In this document: in pieces, positions 7,238 through 15,121 of the stretch
How the letters are laid out: each line of letters begins with the position of its first letter
Position numbering within the stretch: position 1 is the first letter of the stretch
From: Poseidonibacter ostreae
Lineage (GTDB): Bacteria > Campylobacterota > Campylobacteria > Campylobacterales > Arcobacteraceae
Reading direction: 5' to 3'
Assembly: GCF_009208055.1 (NCBI RefSeq)
Contig: NZ_WFKI01000019.1
Location: 1-47,307, forward strand
Length of the DNA: 47,307 nt
Program-made: the position numbers and the translations under genes
Notes under the pieces: model-generated
The model's input: only the letters and a program-made list of their open reading frames with translations
The model's database searches: none
What the model was told of the DNA's origin: nothing

Positions 7238-9150
7238 TTTATTTCCTTAAATATATATGTAAATGATGACCAATTTTCACCAGATGCTAATTGTATTCCA
7301 ACATTTTCTTCACTACAAATACGTTTTACTAAGTTTAATCCAAGTCCAAATCCTTCTTGGTCGCTTATTTGTTCTCGATAATACTCTTCAAATATTTTTT
7401 GTTGGTCTAAAATTTGTTTAGAGCGACTCTCTATTATTAAATGACAGTCATTATTCATTACATTCATTCTAACTTGAATATTTTCATTTGGTAAGGAATA
7501 TTTTATTGCGTTTGTAAGATTATTATCTACAATTCTTTGAAGTTTAATTTCATTAAAATTTATTAGCATCTCTTTTCTTTGACTTGAAAAGTTAAATTCT
7601 GATTTAAATTTTATAGCTGATTGTGTAAAAAAGTCAATTCTAGATCTTACAAAATCAACTAAGTTTATTTCATGAGTTGCTTCATTTACTTGGTTTTTCT
7701 TTATTAAATAAGATAAGTCATCATATATACTAGAGATATTTTTCATAGCAACTTCAATATTTGATAAATGCTTATTCTTCCCATGCTCCATTTCATACAT
7801 TTCAATATTTCCCATAATAATTGATAAAGGAGTATTTGTTTCATGAACTGCATGTTTTAAAAATTGTTTTTGAGAATCTACTAGATTTTGTGCATAAATC
7901 TTTCCTTCTTCTAACTCTTTTGATTGTTTATTATAATCATGTGAGGATTGTTGAATCAAATGTGTAAGTGCTTGTAAACTTCTTGCATGTTCACTTATAG
8001 GCTGTGTTTCACTTTGTATTTCGCAAGATGTTTTTTTATCATTTTTACTATCTTCTATTTCACTTAAAGCTACAATTGTAAAAGTTTGATTTAATAATTC
8101 ATTATTTCCATTGTCATGATAAAACTCACCATAGGTGAAAAACCCAGAAGTTGGAGCTATTGATGAAAAGGGTTTGATTTCAATATCAACCATACTTGGC
8201 ATATATCGTCGTCTTGCCATACATGAATATATGAAAAAGGATTGAGTATCTTTTATATTGCAAGTATCAAATAAGGACTCTAGTGGATTATTCATAATAA
8301 GTTCAACATTACCAAAGCCAAGTTTTACAATATCTCCTTGATATAAATTTCCAGCAAAACTTAAGCTGCCATCTTTATGTTTAGCAATTACTGCTCTTGC
8401 AACAGGAAGACCATTTCTTTGTGCAATTAAAGGAAACTCAATACCAGTTGCAGGCAATGCCTTTGCAACATACTCTCCTAAATATTTTTCATAAAAATCC
8501 AAAGGTTTCATTCCAGATATTTGATAAACTCTATTATCAACAACTTTATCAATAGTATGCTCTATTCCAATAGGCGACCAATTAAAATTAAAAGCATTAC
8601 ATACTTTTAATACTTTTGAATCTAATGCAACTCCTACTGCACCATTTGTAACTATTTGATTTTGTGATGAAATAAATGTTTGTCTAAAGTTTGCATTATC
8701 TCCTGCCATTCCACCAGATACCATAACATTATGATTAACTGATTGAATACCTTTTAAAAAAGATTCTCCATTTGTTTTGTTTCCATCACTAAATGTAATA
8801 AGTAATTTTGTATCTTCTGTACACAACTCTTTTGCTAAATCAACACCATTACTAAAAGAGTCTTTCCTTCTAACAAATGCAGTTTTTAATTTTGTATTTT
8901 CAAAAGTAGAAATAGATATAACAGTTTTACATGTTGTTACTTTACTATTATTAATTTCTCCATCAGTAGATGATCCAATACAAATAGCTTGAGGCAAGTT
9001 ATCTAGTATATTTGTAGCAATCTCTTTTAAGATTGATTTTTTATCTCCACAAAATATCTGAATTAATATGTTTTTTTCATTTTTAAATGAATTAAAATCA
9101 ATTAAGGTATCAAGTGCTTTGTTATTATATGTATAGTTAAATGTCTTCAT
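7234..9150 (-). CDS. FIST-domain sensor histidine kinase
   Basis: The likely product is 638 aa, starting at the ATG at 9150 (MKTFNYTYNNKALDTL). A frame extension to 9261 gives a Phe/Leu-rich lead that does not fit the domain and would run into the repeats at 9241. FIST_N (about 25-220: ICIGSSTDGEI, VSGGMAGDN) and FIST_C (about 220-370: PATGIEFPLI, FIYSCMARRRYM) precede a helical linker. The kinase core has H436 (HETNTPLSII), an N-box (NNLTNAIKYS) and GFGLGLNLVKRIC. No membrane segment is seen, so sensing is cytoplasmic. FIST domains bind small ligands, and the NosP branch binds haem and NO; the ligand here is unknown. It is coupled to the response regulator downstream. Confidence 0.9.
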   Translation of the reverse strand: MKTFNYTYNNKALDTLIDFNSFKNEKNILIQIFCGDKKSILKEIATNILDNLPQAICIGSSTDGEINNSKVTTCKTVISISTFENTKLKTAFVRRKDSFSNGVDLAKELCTEDTKLLITFSDGNKTNGESFLKGIQSVNHNVMVSGGMAGDNANFRQTFISSQNQIVTNGAVGVALDSKVLKVCNAFNFNWSPIGIEHTIDKVVDNRVYQISGMKPLDFYEKYLGEYVAKALPATGIEFPLIAQRNGLPVARAVIAKHKDGSLSFAGNLYQGDIVKLGFGNVELIMNNPLESLFDTCNIKDTQSFFIYSCMARRRYMPSMVDIEIKPFSSIAPTSGFFTYGEFYHDNGNNELLNQTFTIVALSEIEDSKNDKKTSCEIQSETQPISEHARSLQALTHLIQQSSHDYNKQSKELEEGKIYAQNLVDSQKQFLKHAVHETNTPLSIIMGNIEMYEMEHGKNKHLSNIEVAMKNISSIYDDLSYLIKKNQVNEATHEINLVDFVRSRIDFFTQSAIKFKSEFNFSSQRKEMLINFNEIKLQRIVDNNLTNAIKYSLPNENIQVRMNVMNNDCHLIIESRSKQILDQQKIFEEYYREQISDQEGFGLGLNLVKRICSEENVGIQLASGENWSSFTYIFKEIK

Positions 9151-9155
9151 AAAAT

Positions 9156-9164
9156 ATTGTAGCA
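9156..9164 (-). promoter_or_regulatory. Extended -10 of the FIST kinase gene
   Basis: On the minus strand TGC-TACAAT (hexamer 9161-9156) lies 5 nt before the ATG at 9150, with no Shine-Dalgarno. This supports 9150 as the start and suggests a leaderless or nearly leaderless transcript. Confidence 0.45.
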
Positions 9165-9240
9165 TATAAAATAAAAAATTTAAAGAAAAAAAAAGCTTAA
9201 AAAGCTCGAAAAATAGGGAAATTGTAACAAAAAAACGCAT

Positions 9241-9284
9241 CGCTATACTCAGGCTATACAAACGCTAAATTCACGCTATAAAAC
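9241..9284 (+). promoter_or_regulatory. Four tandem 7-bp repeats at 11-bp pitch, probable response-regulator operator
   Basis: Four units start at 9241, 9252, 9263 and 9274: CGCTATA, GGCTATA, CGCTAAA, CGCTATA, each followed by a 4-base spacer. A 7+4 layout repeated every 11 bp is the form of PhoB/OmpR-family binding sites. The last unit ends 9 bp before a TAGAAT -10, the place where such activators replace a -35 element. The obvious candidate protein is the response regulator at 6578-7237, and the obvious target the aldehyde dehydrogenase gene; the kinase operon on the other side may also be controlled. Confidence 0.7.
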
Positions 9285-9289
9285 TCATG

Positions 9290-9295
9290 TAGAAT
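9290..9295 (+). promoter_or_regulatory. Probable -10 of the aldehyde dehydrogenase gene
   Basis: TAGAAT lies 9 bp downstream of the last operator repeat and about 75 bp before the ATG at 9370. There is no -35 match, so activator dependence is plausible. AAAAGGA at 9357-9363 is the ribosome site. Confidence 0.45.
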
Positions 9296-9369
9296 TTCAC
9301 TAAGCGAAAAACAATCACTTTTTTAAAGAAGATGTTTTTTCATAAATTAAACAAATAAAAGGAAAAAAA

Positions 9370-10866
9370 ATGGCATATACTAAACCTCAATATAAATCAC
9401 AATTCGAAAACTTCATTGGTGGAGAATGGGTTGCACCTTTAAGTGGAGAATACTTTGATAATGTATCACCAGTTGATAATGAAGTTTTAACAAGAATTCC
9501 AAGATCTAATGAAGCTGATGTTGATGCAGCAGTTGCAGCAGGTCTTGTTGCATTTGAATCTTTTAAGCACTCTTCAGTAATTGAAAGATCTACAATGTTA
9601 AATAAAATTGCTGATGCAATTGAAGCAAACTTAGAGAATTTAGCAATTGCTGAAACTTTAGATAATGGTAAAGCAGTTAGAGAAACACTTGCAGCTGACG
9701 TACCTTTAGTTGTTGATCACTTTAGATATTTTGCTTCTGTAATTAGAGGAGAGTCTGGTGATGTTTCTGATTTAGATGAAAATACAATTTCTCAAGAAAT
9801 TCATGAGCCTTTAGGTGTTGTTGCACAAATTATTCCATGGAACTTCCCATTATTAATGGCAGCATGGAAAATTGCACCTGCATTAGCAGCTGGAAATGCA
9901 GTAGTATTAAAACCTGCATCTGCAACTCCAATGTCAATTTTAATTTTAATGGAAACAATTCAAGATGTTCTTCCAAAAGGTTTAATTAATATTATTAATG
10001 GTGCTGGTGGAAAAATTGGTAAGCATTTATCAACTCATCCAGATATTAAAAAAGTTGGATTTACAGGTGAAACAACAACTGGTCAGTTAATTATGCAATA
10101 TGCAACAGAAAATATTATTCCTTCAACATTAGAGCTTGGTGGTAAATCTCCAAACATCTTCATGGAATCAATTATGGATGCTGATGATGAGTTCTTTGAT
10201 AAAGCGATTGAAGGTTTAGTATTATTCGCATTTAATTCTGGTGAAGTTTGTACTTGTCCATCAAGAGCATTAATTCAAGAATCAATTTATGAGCCATTTA
10301 TGAAAAGATGTTTAGAGAGAATTGAAGCAATAACACAAGAAAACCCTCTAGATCCTACAACTAAAATGGGTGCTCAATGTTCTGTTTCTCAAAAAGAAAA
10401 AATTCTTTCTTATATCAAAATTGGTAAAGAAGAGGGTGCTGAGTGTTTAATTGGTGGTGAAGCATATGATAATAAAACATATCCAAATGGAAACTATATT
10501 AAACCAACAATCTTCAAAGGTCATAATAAAATGAGAATCTTCCAAGAAGAGATTTTTGGACCAGTACTTGCAGTAACTACATTTAAAACTGAAGAAGAAG
10601 CATTAGAAATTGCTAATGATACAATTTACGGATTAGGTTCAGGAATCTGGTCAAGAGATGCTCACCAATTACATAAATTCTCAAGAGGAATTGAAGCTGG
10701 TAGAGTTTGGGTAAATTGTTACCACATGTACCCATCTCATGCATCATTTGGTGGATACAAAAAATCAGGAATTGGAAGAGAAACTCATATGATGATGTTA
10801 AACTCTTACAGACATACAAAAAATATTTTAACTTCATACTCAAAAGATGCAATGGGATTCTTCTAG
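9370..10866 (+). CDS. exaC: NAD-dependent acetaldehyde dehydrogenase, ExaC/AcoD type
   Basis: This is a 498-aa aldehyde dehydrogenase. The N-terminus (YIGGEWVAPLSGEYFDNVSP-like) and the active site NSGEVCTCPSRA are typical of the ExaC/AcoD subfamily. Residues visible are IIPWNFP (154-160), the general base E255 in LELGGKSPNIF, and catalytic C294. It oxidises acetaldehyde to acetate in the cytosol, the step after alcohol oxidation by the PQQ enzyme, and so belongs functionally with bases 1-3612. It has a 75-bp upstream region holding the 11-bp repeat array and a strong terminator at 10891-10926. Confidence 0.93.
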   Translation: MAYTKPQYKSQFENFIGGEWVAPLSGEYFDNVSPVDNEVLTRIPRSNEADVDAAVAAGLVAFESFKHSSVIERSTMLNKIADAIEANLENLAIAETLDNGKAVRETLAADVPLVVDHFRYFASVIRGESGDVSDLDENTISQEIHEPLGVVAQIIPWNFPLLMAAWKIAPALAAGNAVVLKPASATPMSILILMETIQDVLPKGLINIINGAGGKIGKHLSTHPDIKKVGFTGETTTGQLIMQYATENIIPSTLELGGKSPNIFMESIMDADDEFFDKAIEGLVLFAFNSGEVCTCPSRALIQESIYEPFMKRCLERIEAITQENPLDPTTKMGAQCSVSQKEKILSYIKIGKEEGAECLIGGEAYDNKTYPNGNYIKPTIFKGHNKMRIFQEEIFGPVLAVTTFKTEEEALEIANDTIYGLGSGIWSRDAHQLHKFSRGIEAGRVWVNCYHMYPSHASFGGYKKSGIGRETHMMMLNSYRHTKNILTSYSKDAMGFF

Positions 10867-10890
10867 ACCTAAGCTTAAAAAGAATATGAT

Positions 10891-10926
10891 AAATGCATAG
10901 AAGATTTTCTTCTATGCATTTTTTTT
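10891..10926 (+). terminator. Terminator after the aldehyde dehydrogenase gene
   Basis: A perfect 14-bp stem (10891-10904 with 10908-10921) with a three-base loop ends in a run of eight T. It separates the aldehyde dehydrogenase from the DUF779 gene, which must therefore use read-through or its own promoter. Confidence 0.9.
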
Positions 10927-10953
10927 GTTATAACATAATATAAAGGATTTATT

Positions 10954-11334
10954 ATGAGTATAGAAAGAGTAGCAATAACAGAAGCAGCTGCTAAGGTTGT
11001 AGAGAAATTAAAAGAAGAACATGGTGAATTAGTATTTAACCAAAGTGGTGGTTGCTGTGATGGAACTGCACCTATGTGTTATGCAAAAGGTGATTTTTAT
11101 GTTCCAAGTAGAAATATAAAACTAGGTGAATTATGTGGATGTGAATTCTTTATAGATAAAGACCAATTTGAGTATTTTAGACACTCTCATATTACTGTTG
11201 ATGTTAAAGAAGAAAAAAGTGCCTTTGGTAATTCTTTTTCATTAGAGATAGATTTAGGATATCAGTTTATTACAGTATCTAGGATTTTTACAGATGAAGA
11301 ATATGCACAATTATCAGAAGAAGAAAAGAAATAG
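10954..11334 (+). CDS. DUF779 family protein linked to aldehyde dehydrogenase
   Basis: A 126-aa protein of the DUF779 family, whose members are commonly encoded beside acetaldehyde dehydrogenases. Conserved cysteines appear in QSGGCCDGTAPMCYAKGDF (residues about 30-48) and GELCGCEFFID (about 63-73), suggesting metal binding or redox chemistry. The C-terminus reads SLEIDLGYQFITVSRIFTDEEY. No biochemical role is firmly known to me. It lies 87 bp after the aldehyde dehydrogenase gene, past a strong terminator, and AAAGGA precedes its ATG. Confidence 0.85.
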   Translation: MSIERVAITEAAAKVVEKLKEEHGELVFNQSGGCCDGTAPMCYAKGDFYVPSRNIKLGELCGCEFFIDKDQFEYFRHSHITVDVKEEKSAFGNSFSLEIDLGYQFITVSRIFTDEEYAQLSEEEKK

Positions 11335-11356
11335 AACTTAATTCTATTTCTTTTTT
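11324..11356. terminator. Bidirectional terminator between DUF779 and exbD
   Basis: AAAAGAAATAGAA (11324-11336) pairs over 13 bp with 11342-11354 around a CTTAA loop. The stem includes the DUF779 stop codon and abuts the exbD stop at 11355. A-rich and T-rich flanks let it work on both strands. Confidence 0.8.
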
Positions 11357-11756
11357 ATTTTTCTTCGTTTGTAACTAGTGCTAAATTAGTTAAATTATAT
11401 TTTTGAAGTAAGTCTAAAACTTTTACAACTCTTTGATATTCTACTTTTTTATCAATTCTAACTATTACAGACTTATTTTTATCTTCAATTGCTTTTAAAT
11501 TATCTTCTAAAGAATCAAAAGATACTTCAATCCCTTTTATAGCTAATTTTTCTGCACTTAATTCTATAAATACTTGATTTTTATCTATTTGCATTTGTTT
11601 TGCACTTGAGCTTGGTAAATCTAAAATAAGTGCAAGTTCATCTTTTTTAAATACGGAACTTACAATAAAAAATATAAGTAGAATAAAAACAACATCAATA
11701 ATAGGTGTTAAGTCTAGTCCTAATGTTTCTCTTCTTTTCATATTATGATAAGCCAA
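11355..11756 (-). CDS. exbD: ExbD/TolR-family biopolymer transport protein
   Basis: This 133-aa protein has one N-terminal membrane segment (about 17-36) containing the proton-channel aspartate D21 (LTPIIDVVFILLIFF), followed by a periplasmic domain. It forms the proton-driven motor with ExbB that energises TonB-dependent outer-membrane uptake, or with TolA in envelope constriction. Its ATG overlaps the 3' end of exbB by 14 nt. No tonB or tolA gene is adjacent, so the partner cannot be assigned from this window. Confidence 0.9.
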   Translation of the reverse strand: MAYHNMKRRETLGLDLTPIIDVVFILLIFFIVSSVFKKDELALILDLPSSSAKQMQIDKNQVFIELSAEKLAIKGIEVSFDSLEDNLKAIEDKNKSVIVRIDKKVEYQRVVKVLDLLQKYNLTNLALVTNEEK

Positions 11757-12222
11757 CTATTTCTTTTTTTGCTTTTAGTTCAATTGTATCAAGCATTGAA
11801 ATAAAGTGATTATAAGCTATATGATGAGGAATTGCTACAATAAGACCTGCAATTGTAGTAATAAGAGCAAGTGCAATACCATTAGAAAAAATTGTGGGGT
11901 CTCCTAATCCATTTGCTGTAATTGCTTCAAAAGATTTATATACACCAATTACAGTTCCAAGTAATCCTAATAAAGGTGCAACGGTTGCAATGTTTTTTAT
12001 ATATGTTAATCCTGATTCTAGTTTTTTCACTTCATACTCTATTTGTGAAATAATAGTTGATTTGGAGTTTAAATCAGTTTTATTTTTAATTCTTTGAATC
12101 ATTGCGTTTTGTCTAGGAAGAGTAAAGAACTTCCAAAAAATAATAGCAAACCCAATTGTATTTAAAACAATTAGAATATATACAATTATCCCACCTTTAT
12201 CAATATAGTCCATTAGTGTCAT
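11743..12222 (-). CDS. exbB: ExbB/TolQ/MotA-family proton channel protein
   Basis: A 159-aa protein with three membrane segments: about 9-29, 76-96 (APLLGLLGTVIGVYKSF, the family signature) and 108-130 (ALALITTIAGLIVAIPHHIAY). It is short, as ExbB proteins of Campylobacterota often are. GAGGT precedes the ATG on the minus strand, and TACAAT with TATAAA-like hexamers lie upstream. It is the first gene of an exbBD pair, divergent from the PLP enzyme gene. Confidence 0.9.
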   Translation of the reverse strand: MTLMDYIDKGGIIVYILIVLNTIGFAIIFWKFFTLPRQNAMIQRIKNKTDLNSKSTIISQIEYEVKKLESGLTYIKNIATVAPLLGLLGTVIGVYKSFEAITANGLGDPTIFSNGIALALITTIAGLIVAIPHHIAYNHFISMLDTIELKAKKEIVGLS

Positions 12223-12269
12223 ATATACCTCAAATTTTTTTATAATTGTACTTAAGTTTTGTTAATAGA

Positions 12270-12278
12270 TGGTACAAT
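12270..12278 (+). promoter_or_regulatory. Extended -10 of the PLP enzyme gene
   Basis: TGG followed by TACAAT at 12273-12278 lies 7 nt before the ATG at 12286, so transcription should begin at or next to the start codon. No Shine-Dalgarno is present, in keeping with a leaderless mRNA. Confidence 0.5.
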
Positions 12279-12285
12279 TTCTTCC

Positions 12286-13131
12286 ATGAAATATACAAAC
12301 TCTAAAGTAGAAGAAGTTAAATTTAATAATAAAAAAATCTTTGTTAAAAGAGATGATTTATTGCATAAAGACTTTTCTGGAAATAAAGCAAGAAAATTTT
12401 ACTATTTTTTAAAAAATGATTTTAATAATGTTACAAAAATAATCTCTCATGGTTCTTCACAATCTAATGCTATGTACTCATTATCAGTTCTTTGCAAAAT
12501 TAGAAATTTGGATTTTGATTATTATGTTGATCATATTGCTGAGTATTTAAAAACTAATCCAATTGGAAATTATAAAGAAGCTTTAAAAAATGGTATGAAT
12601 ATAATAGTAAAAGAAGTTCCAAAAAATATAGATAAAAATAGTATTTTTATACCTGAGGGTGGAGCTTTAGAAGAAGCATCCTTTGGTATAAAAATATTAG
12701 CCAATGAGATAATAACATGGGCAAAAGAGACTAATCTAAAAGATTTAAAAGTATTTTTACCCTCAGGAACTGGGACAACTGCCCTTTATTTACAAAAATA
12801 TTTACCCTTTGAAGTATTAACTTGTGCTTGTGTAGGAGATGAGCAGTATTTACAAAAACAGTTTTTAGAACTTGAAGAAGAAAATCATCCAACTATTTTA
12901 AATTTAGATAAAAAATATCATTTTGGAAAGCTTTATAAAGAGTTTTATGAAGTGCATAAAGAGCTAAAAGAACAAACAAATATAGAATTTGACTTATTAT
13001 ATGATTCAAAAGGGTGGTTATGTGTAAATAAACACTTAAATAATTCAAAAAGTGATATTTTATATATACATCAAGGGGGTATTTTAGGTAATATATCAAT
13101 GTTAGAAAGATATAAATATAAATATGATTAA
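12286..13131 (+). CDS. PLP-dependent D-cysteine desulfhydrase/ACC deaminase family protein
   Basis: The likely product is 281 aa from the ATG at 12286 (MKYTNSKVEEV); a TTG at 12259 would add nine residues but lies upstream of the -10. The fold-type II PLP signature is FVKRDDLLHKDFSGNKARK (PLP lysine in SGNKARK, residues about 41-47), with HGSSQSNAMYSL as the phosphate/carboxylate-binding loop and PSGTGTTALYL near residue 166. Members deaminate ACC or break down D-cysteine. Many bacterial members are desulfhydrases rather than true ACC deaminases, and that is the more probable role here. Confidence 0.82.
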   Translation: MKYTNSKVEEVKFNNKKIFVKRDDLLHKDFSGNKARKFYYFLKNDFNNVTKIISHGSSQSNAMYSLSVLCKIRNLDFDYYVDHIAEYLKTNPIGNYKEALKNGMNIIVKEVPKNIDKNSIFIPEGGALEEASFGIKILANEIITWAKETNLKDLKVFLPSGTGTTALYLQKYLPFEVLTCACVGDEQYLQKQFLELEEENHPTILNLDKKYHFGKLYKEFYEVHKELKEQTNIEFDLLYDSKGWLCVNKHLNNSKSDILYIHQGGILGNISMLERYKYKYD

Positions 13132-13154
13132 ATTATTTAAATACATGGAAAATA

Positions 13155-15068
13155 ATGCTTACCCAAAATGAAACTAAAATACTAAAATTTATAAAATACA
13201 CTCCCGTAATTATTGTGGCTTTCTTTTCAATAATTATAACTTACATAATCTTTTTAGATAAAAATACACAGTTTAAAAATGATATTGTTGAATTAAGAAA
13301 AACATTTTTAAATGAGAATAAAAATAGAATAAATGCAGAAGTTAACAGAATACATAATTATATAGTTTATGAAAAGAAAAATAGTGAAGTACATTTAAAA
13401 AAACTAATTAAATTAAAAGTTCAAGAAGCTCATAAAACAATGACTCATATTTATGAAAAATATAAAAGAAGTGAATCCAAAGAACAAATTTTAGAGAGAA
13501 TAAAAGATGCTTTAAGAGATTATAGATTCAATAATGGAAGAGGGTACTTCTATATTTATGAAAAAACAGGTAAAAATATTATGCTTCCACCTTTACCTAA
13601 TATGGAAGGTAATGATTTTTGGAATCATAAAGATTCAAAAGGTAGTTTCATATTGCAAGATATGGTTTCATTACTAAAAAAGGAAAATGAACCTTTTTAT
13701 GAATGGTATTGGTATAAACCAAATGAAAATAAAATCCAAAAAAAGAAAATTGGAATTATAAAAGAGTTTAAGCCTTATAATTTATTCGTAGGAACAGGAG
13801 AGTATATTGAAGATTATGAGGAAGAGCTAAAAGAAAAAATTCTTCACTACATTCATAATTTAAAGTATTCCCAAAATGGTTATGTTTTTATTGTTGATTA
13901 TAATGGTACCTATCTATCTCACATTAAGAAATCCTACATAGGTTTAAATAGAATAACTTTAAAAGATAGTAATAATTTTATGATTACAAAAGAGATTATA
14001 AAAACTGCAAAAAATGGTTTTGGTTTTATTACATATATTGGAACAATAAAACCAGAAACTAAACTACCTGCTAAGAAAACAACTTTTGTAAAAGGCTTTG
14101 ATAGTTGGAATTGGGCAATTGGAACAGGCTTTTATACTGATGAACTTGAAAAACAAATTGCAATAAAAGAGTTACATATTAACAAAGAGAATAAGGAAAA
14201 TATTTTTAACTTTTTGATTATTAGTATTTTTGTAATATTAATATTTATACTTTTATCTTTTTATATTTCAAAAGTTTTAGAAAAACAATTTTTAAAATAT
14301 AAAAAAGAAGTAATTTCATATATAAATGCAAATAGAGAAAAAGATAGTATGCTAGCTCAACAATCAAAAATGGCTGCAATGGGTGAAATGTTACAAAATA
14401 TTGCACATCAATGGAGACAGCCTTTAAGCTCTATTTCTATGCTTTCAAGTGGAGTAAAATTTAAAAAAGAGTTTGGCTTATTAGAGGATAAAGAACTGTT
14501 TAAATCAATGGATGATATTAATACTTCTACTAAATATTTATCTCAAACAATTGAAGATTTTAGTGACTTTTTTAACCCAAATAAAAAGATAATTTTGTTC
14601 AATCTTGAAAAAACAATAAATAAAGCACTTAATCTTTTAGAAGTACAATTTAAAGATAAAAATATACAGATAATTCAAAATATTGAAAATATAGATATAT
14701 ATGGATATGAAAATGAATTTATACAAGTAATTATTAATATTTGTAATAATGCCCGTGATGAACTTCTTAAATTAAAAATAGAAGAAAAATTAATTATAGT
14801 TGATGTACTAAAGAAAAAAGATAATGTACATATTTTAATTAAAGATAATGCAGGTGGAATTAAAAAGAGTATTATTGATAGAATATTTGAACCATACTTT
14901 ACGACTAAACATAAAAGTCAAGGCACAGGAATTGGTCTTTATATGTCAAGGGAAATTATTGTAAAACATATGAAAGGTGAATTAACTGTTAGAAATGACA
15001 AGTTTACTTTTAATAAAAAAGAGTACGAAGGTGCACTTTTTGAATTAATTCTTAACTTTAAAATTTAA
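13155..15068 (+). CDS. Cache-domain membrane sensor histidine kinase (orphan)
   Basis: A 637-aa kinase. A membrane segment (about 16-34) is followed by a periplasmic region of about 310 residues with two Cache-type halves, each with a RGYFYIYE- or NGYVFIVDYNGT-like strand and a GTGEYIED/GTGFYTDEL ending. A second membrane segment lies at about 350-370. The kinase core has the H-box IAHQWRQPLSSISM (His about 417), N-box NICNNARDE (about 528), DNAGG (about 563) and GTGIGLYMS. sCache domains bind small organic acids and similar ligands. No response regulator is adjacent, so its partner is elsewhere. A hairpin terminator overlaps its stop codon. Confidence 0.9.
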   Translation: MLTQNETKILKFIKYTPVIIVAFFSIIITYIIFLDKNTQFKNDIVELRKTFLNENKNRINAEVNRIHNYIVYEKKNSEVHLKKLIKLKVQEAHKTMTHIYEKYKRSESKEQILERIKDALRDYRFNNGRGYFYIYEKTGKNIMLPPLPNMEGNDFWNHKDSKGSFILQDMVSLLKKENEPFYEWYWYKPNENKIQKKKIGIIKEFKPYNLFVGTGEYIEDYEEELKEKILHYIHNLKYSQNGYVFIVDYNGTYLSHIKKSYIGLNRITLKDSNNFMITKEIIKTAKNGFGFITYIGTIKPETKLPAKKTTFVKGFDSWNWAIGTGFYTDELEKQIAIKELHINKENKENIFNFLIISIFVILIFILLSFYISKVLEKQFLKYKKEVISYINANREKDSMLAQQSKMAAMGEMLQNIAHQWRQPLSSISMLSSGVKFKKEFGLLEDKELFKSMDDINTSTKYLSQTIEDFSDFFNPNKKIILFNLEKTINKALNLLEVQFKDKNIQIIQNIENIDIYGYENEFIQVIINICNNARDELLKLKIEEKLIIVDVLKKKDNVHILIKDNAGGIKKSIIDRIFEPYFTTKHKSQGTGIGLYMSREIIVKHMKGELTVRNDKFTFNKKEYEGALFELILNFKI

Positions 15069-15084
15069 GTTAAGAAACCTTTTT
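15049..15084 (+). terminator. Terminator overlapping the end of the Cache kinase gene
   Basis: TTCTTAACTT (15049-15058) pairs with AAGTTAAGAA (15067-15076) around an 8-base loop, followed after ACC by five T residues. The stem includes the stop codon at 15066-15068. It isolates the kinase gene from the aroK promoter. Confidence 0.7.
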
Positions 15085-15107
15085 ATACTCTTTTATTTAA
15101 CTTTAGA

Positions 15108-15113
15108 TATAAT
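15108..15113 (+). promoter_or_regulatory. Consensus -10 of aroK
   Basis: A perfect TATAAT lies 8 nt before the ATG at 15122. The expected transcription start is within two bases of the initiation codon, and no ribosome site is present, so aroK and the operon behind it probably start with a leaderless mRNA. Confidence 0.6.
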
Positions 15114-15121
15114 CTTTAACT

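Noticed and set aside
9151..9261. N-terminal extension of the FIST kinase frame to 9261
   Set aside because: The extra 37 residues are almost all Phe/Leu/Ser, lack a ribosome site, and lie over the promoter and next to the 11-bp repeat array; the ATG at 9150 is preferred.
10613..10889. Overlapping frames on both strands inside and past the aldehyde dehydrogenase gene
   Set aside because: They lie within a clear 498-aa enzyme, have no family resemblance and no ribosome sites; they are shadows of the coding sequence.
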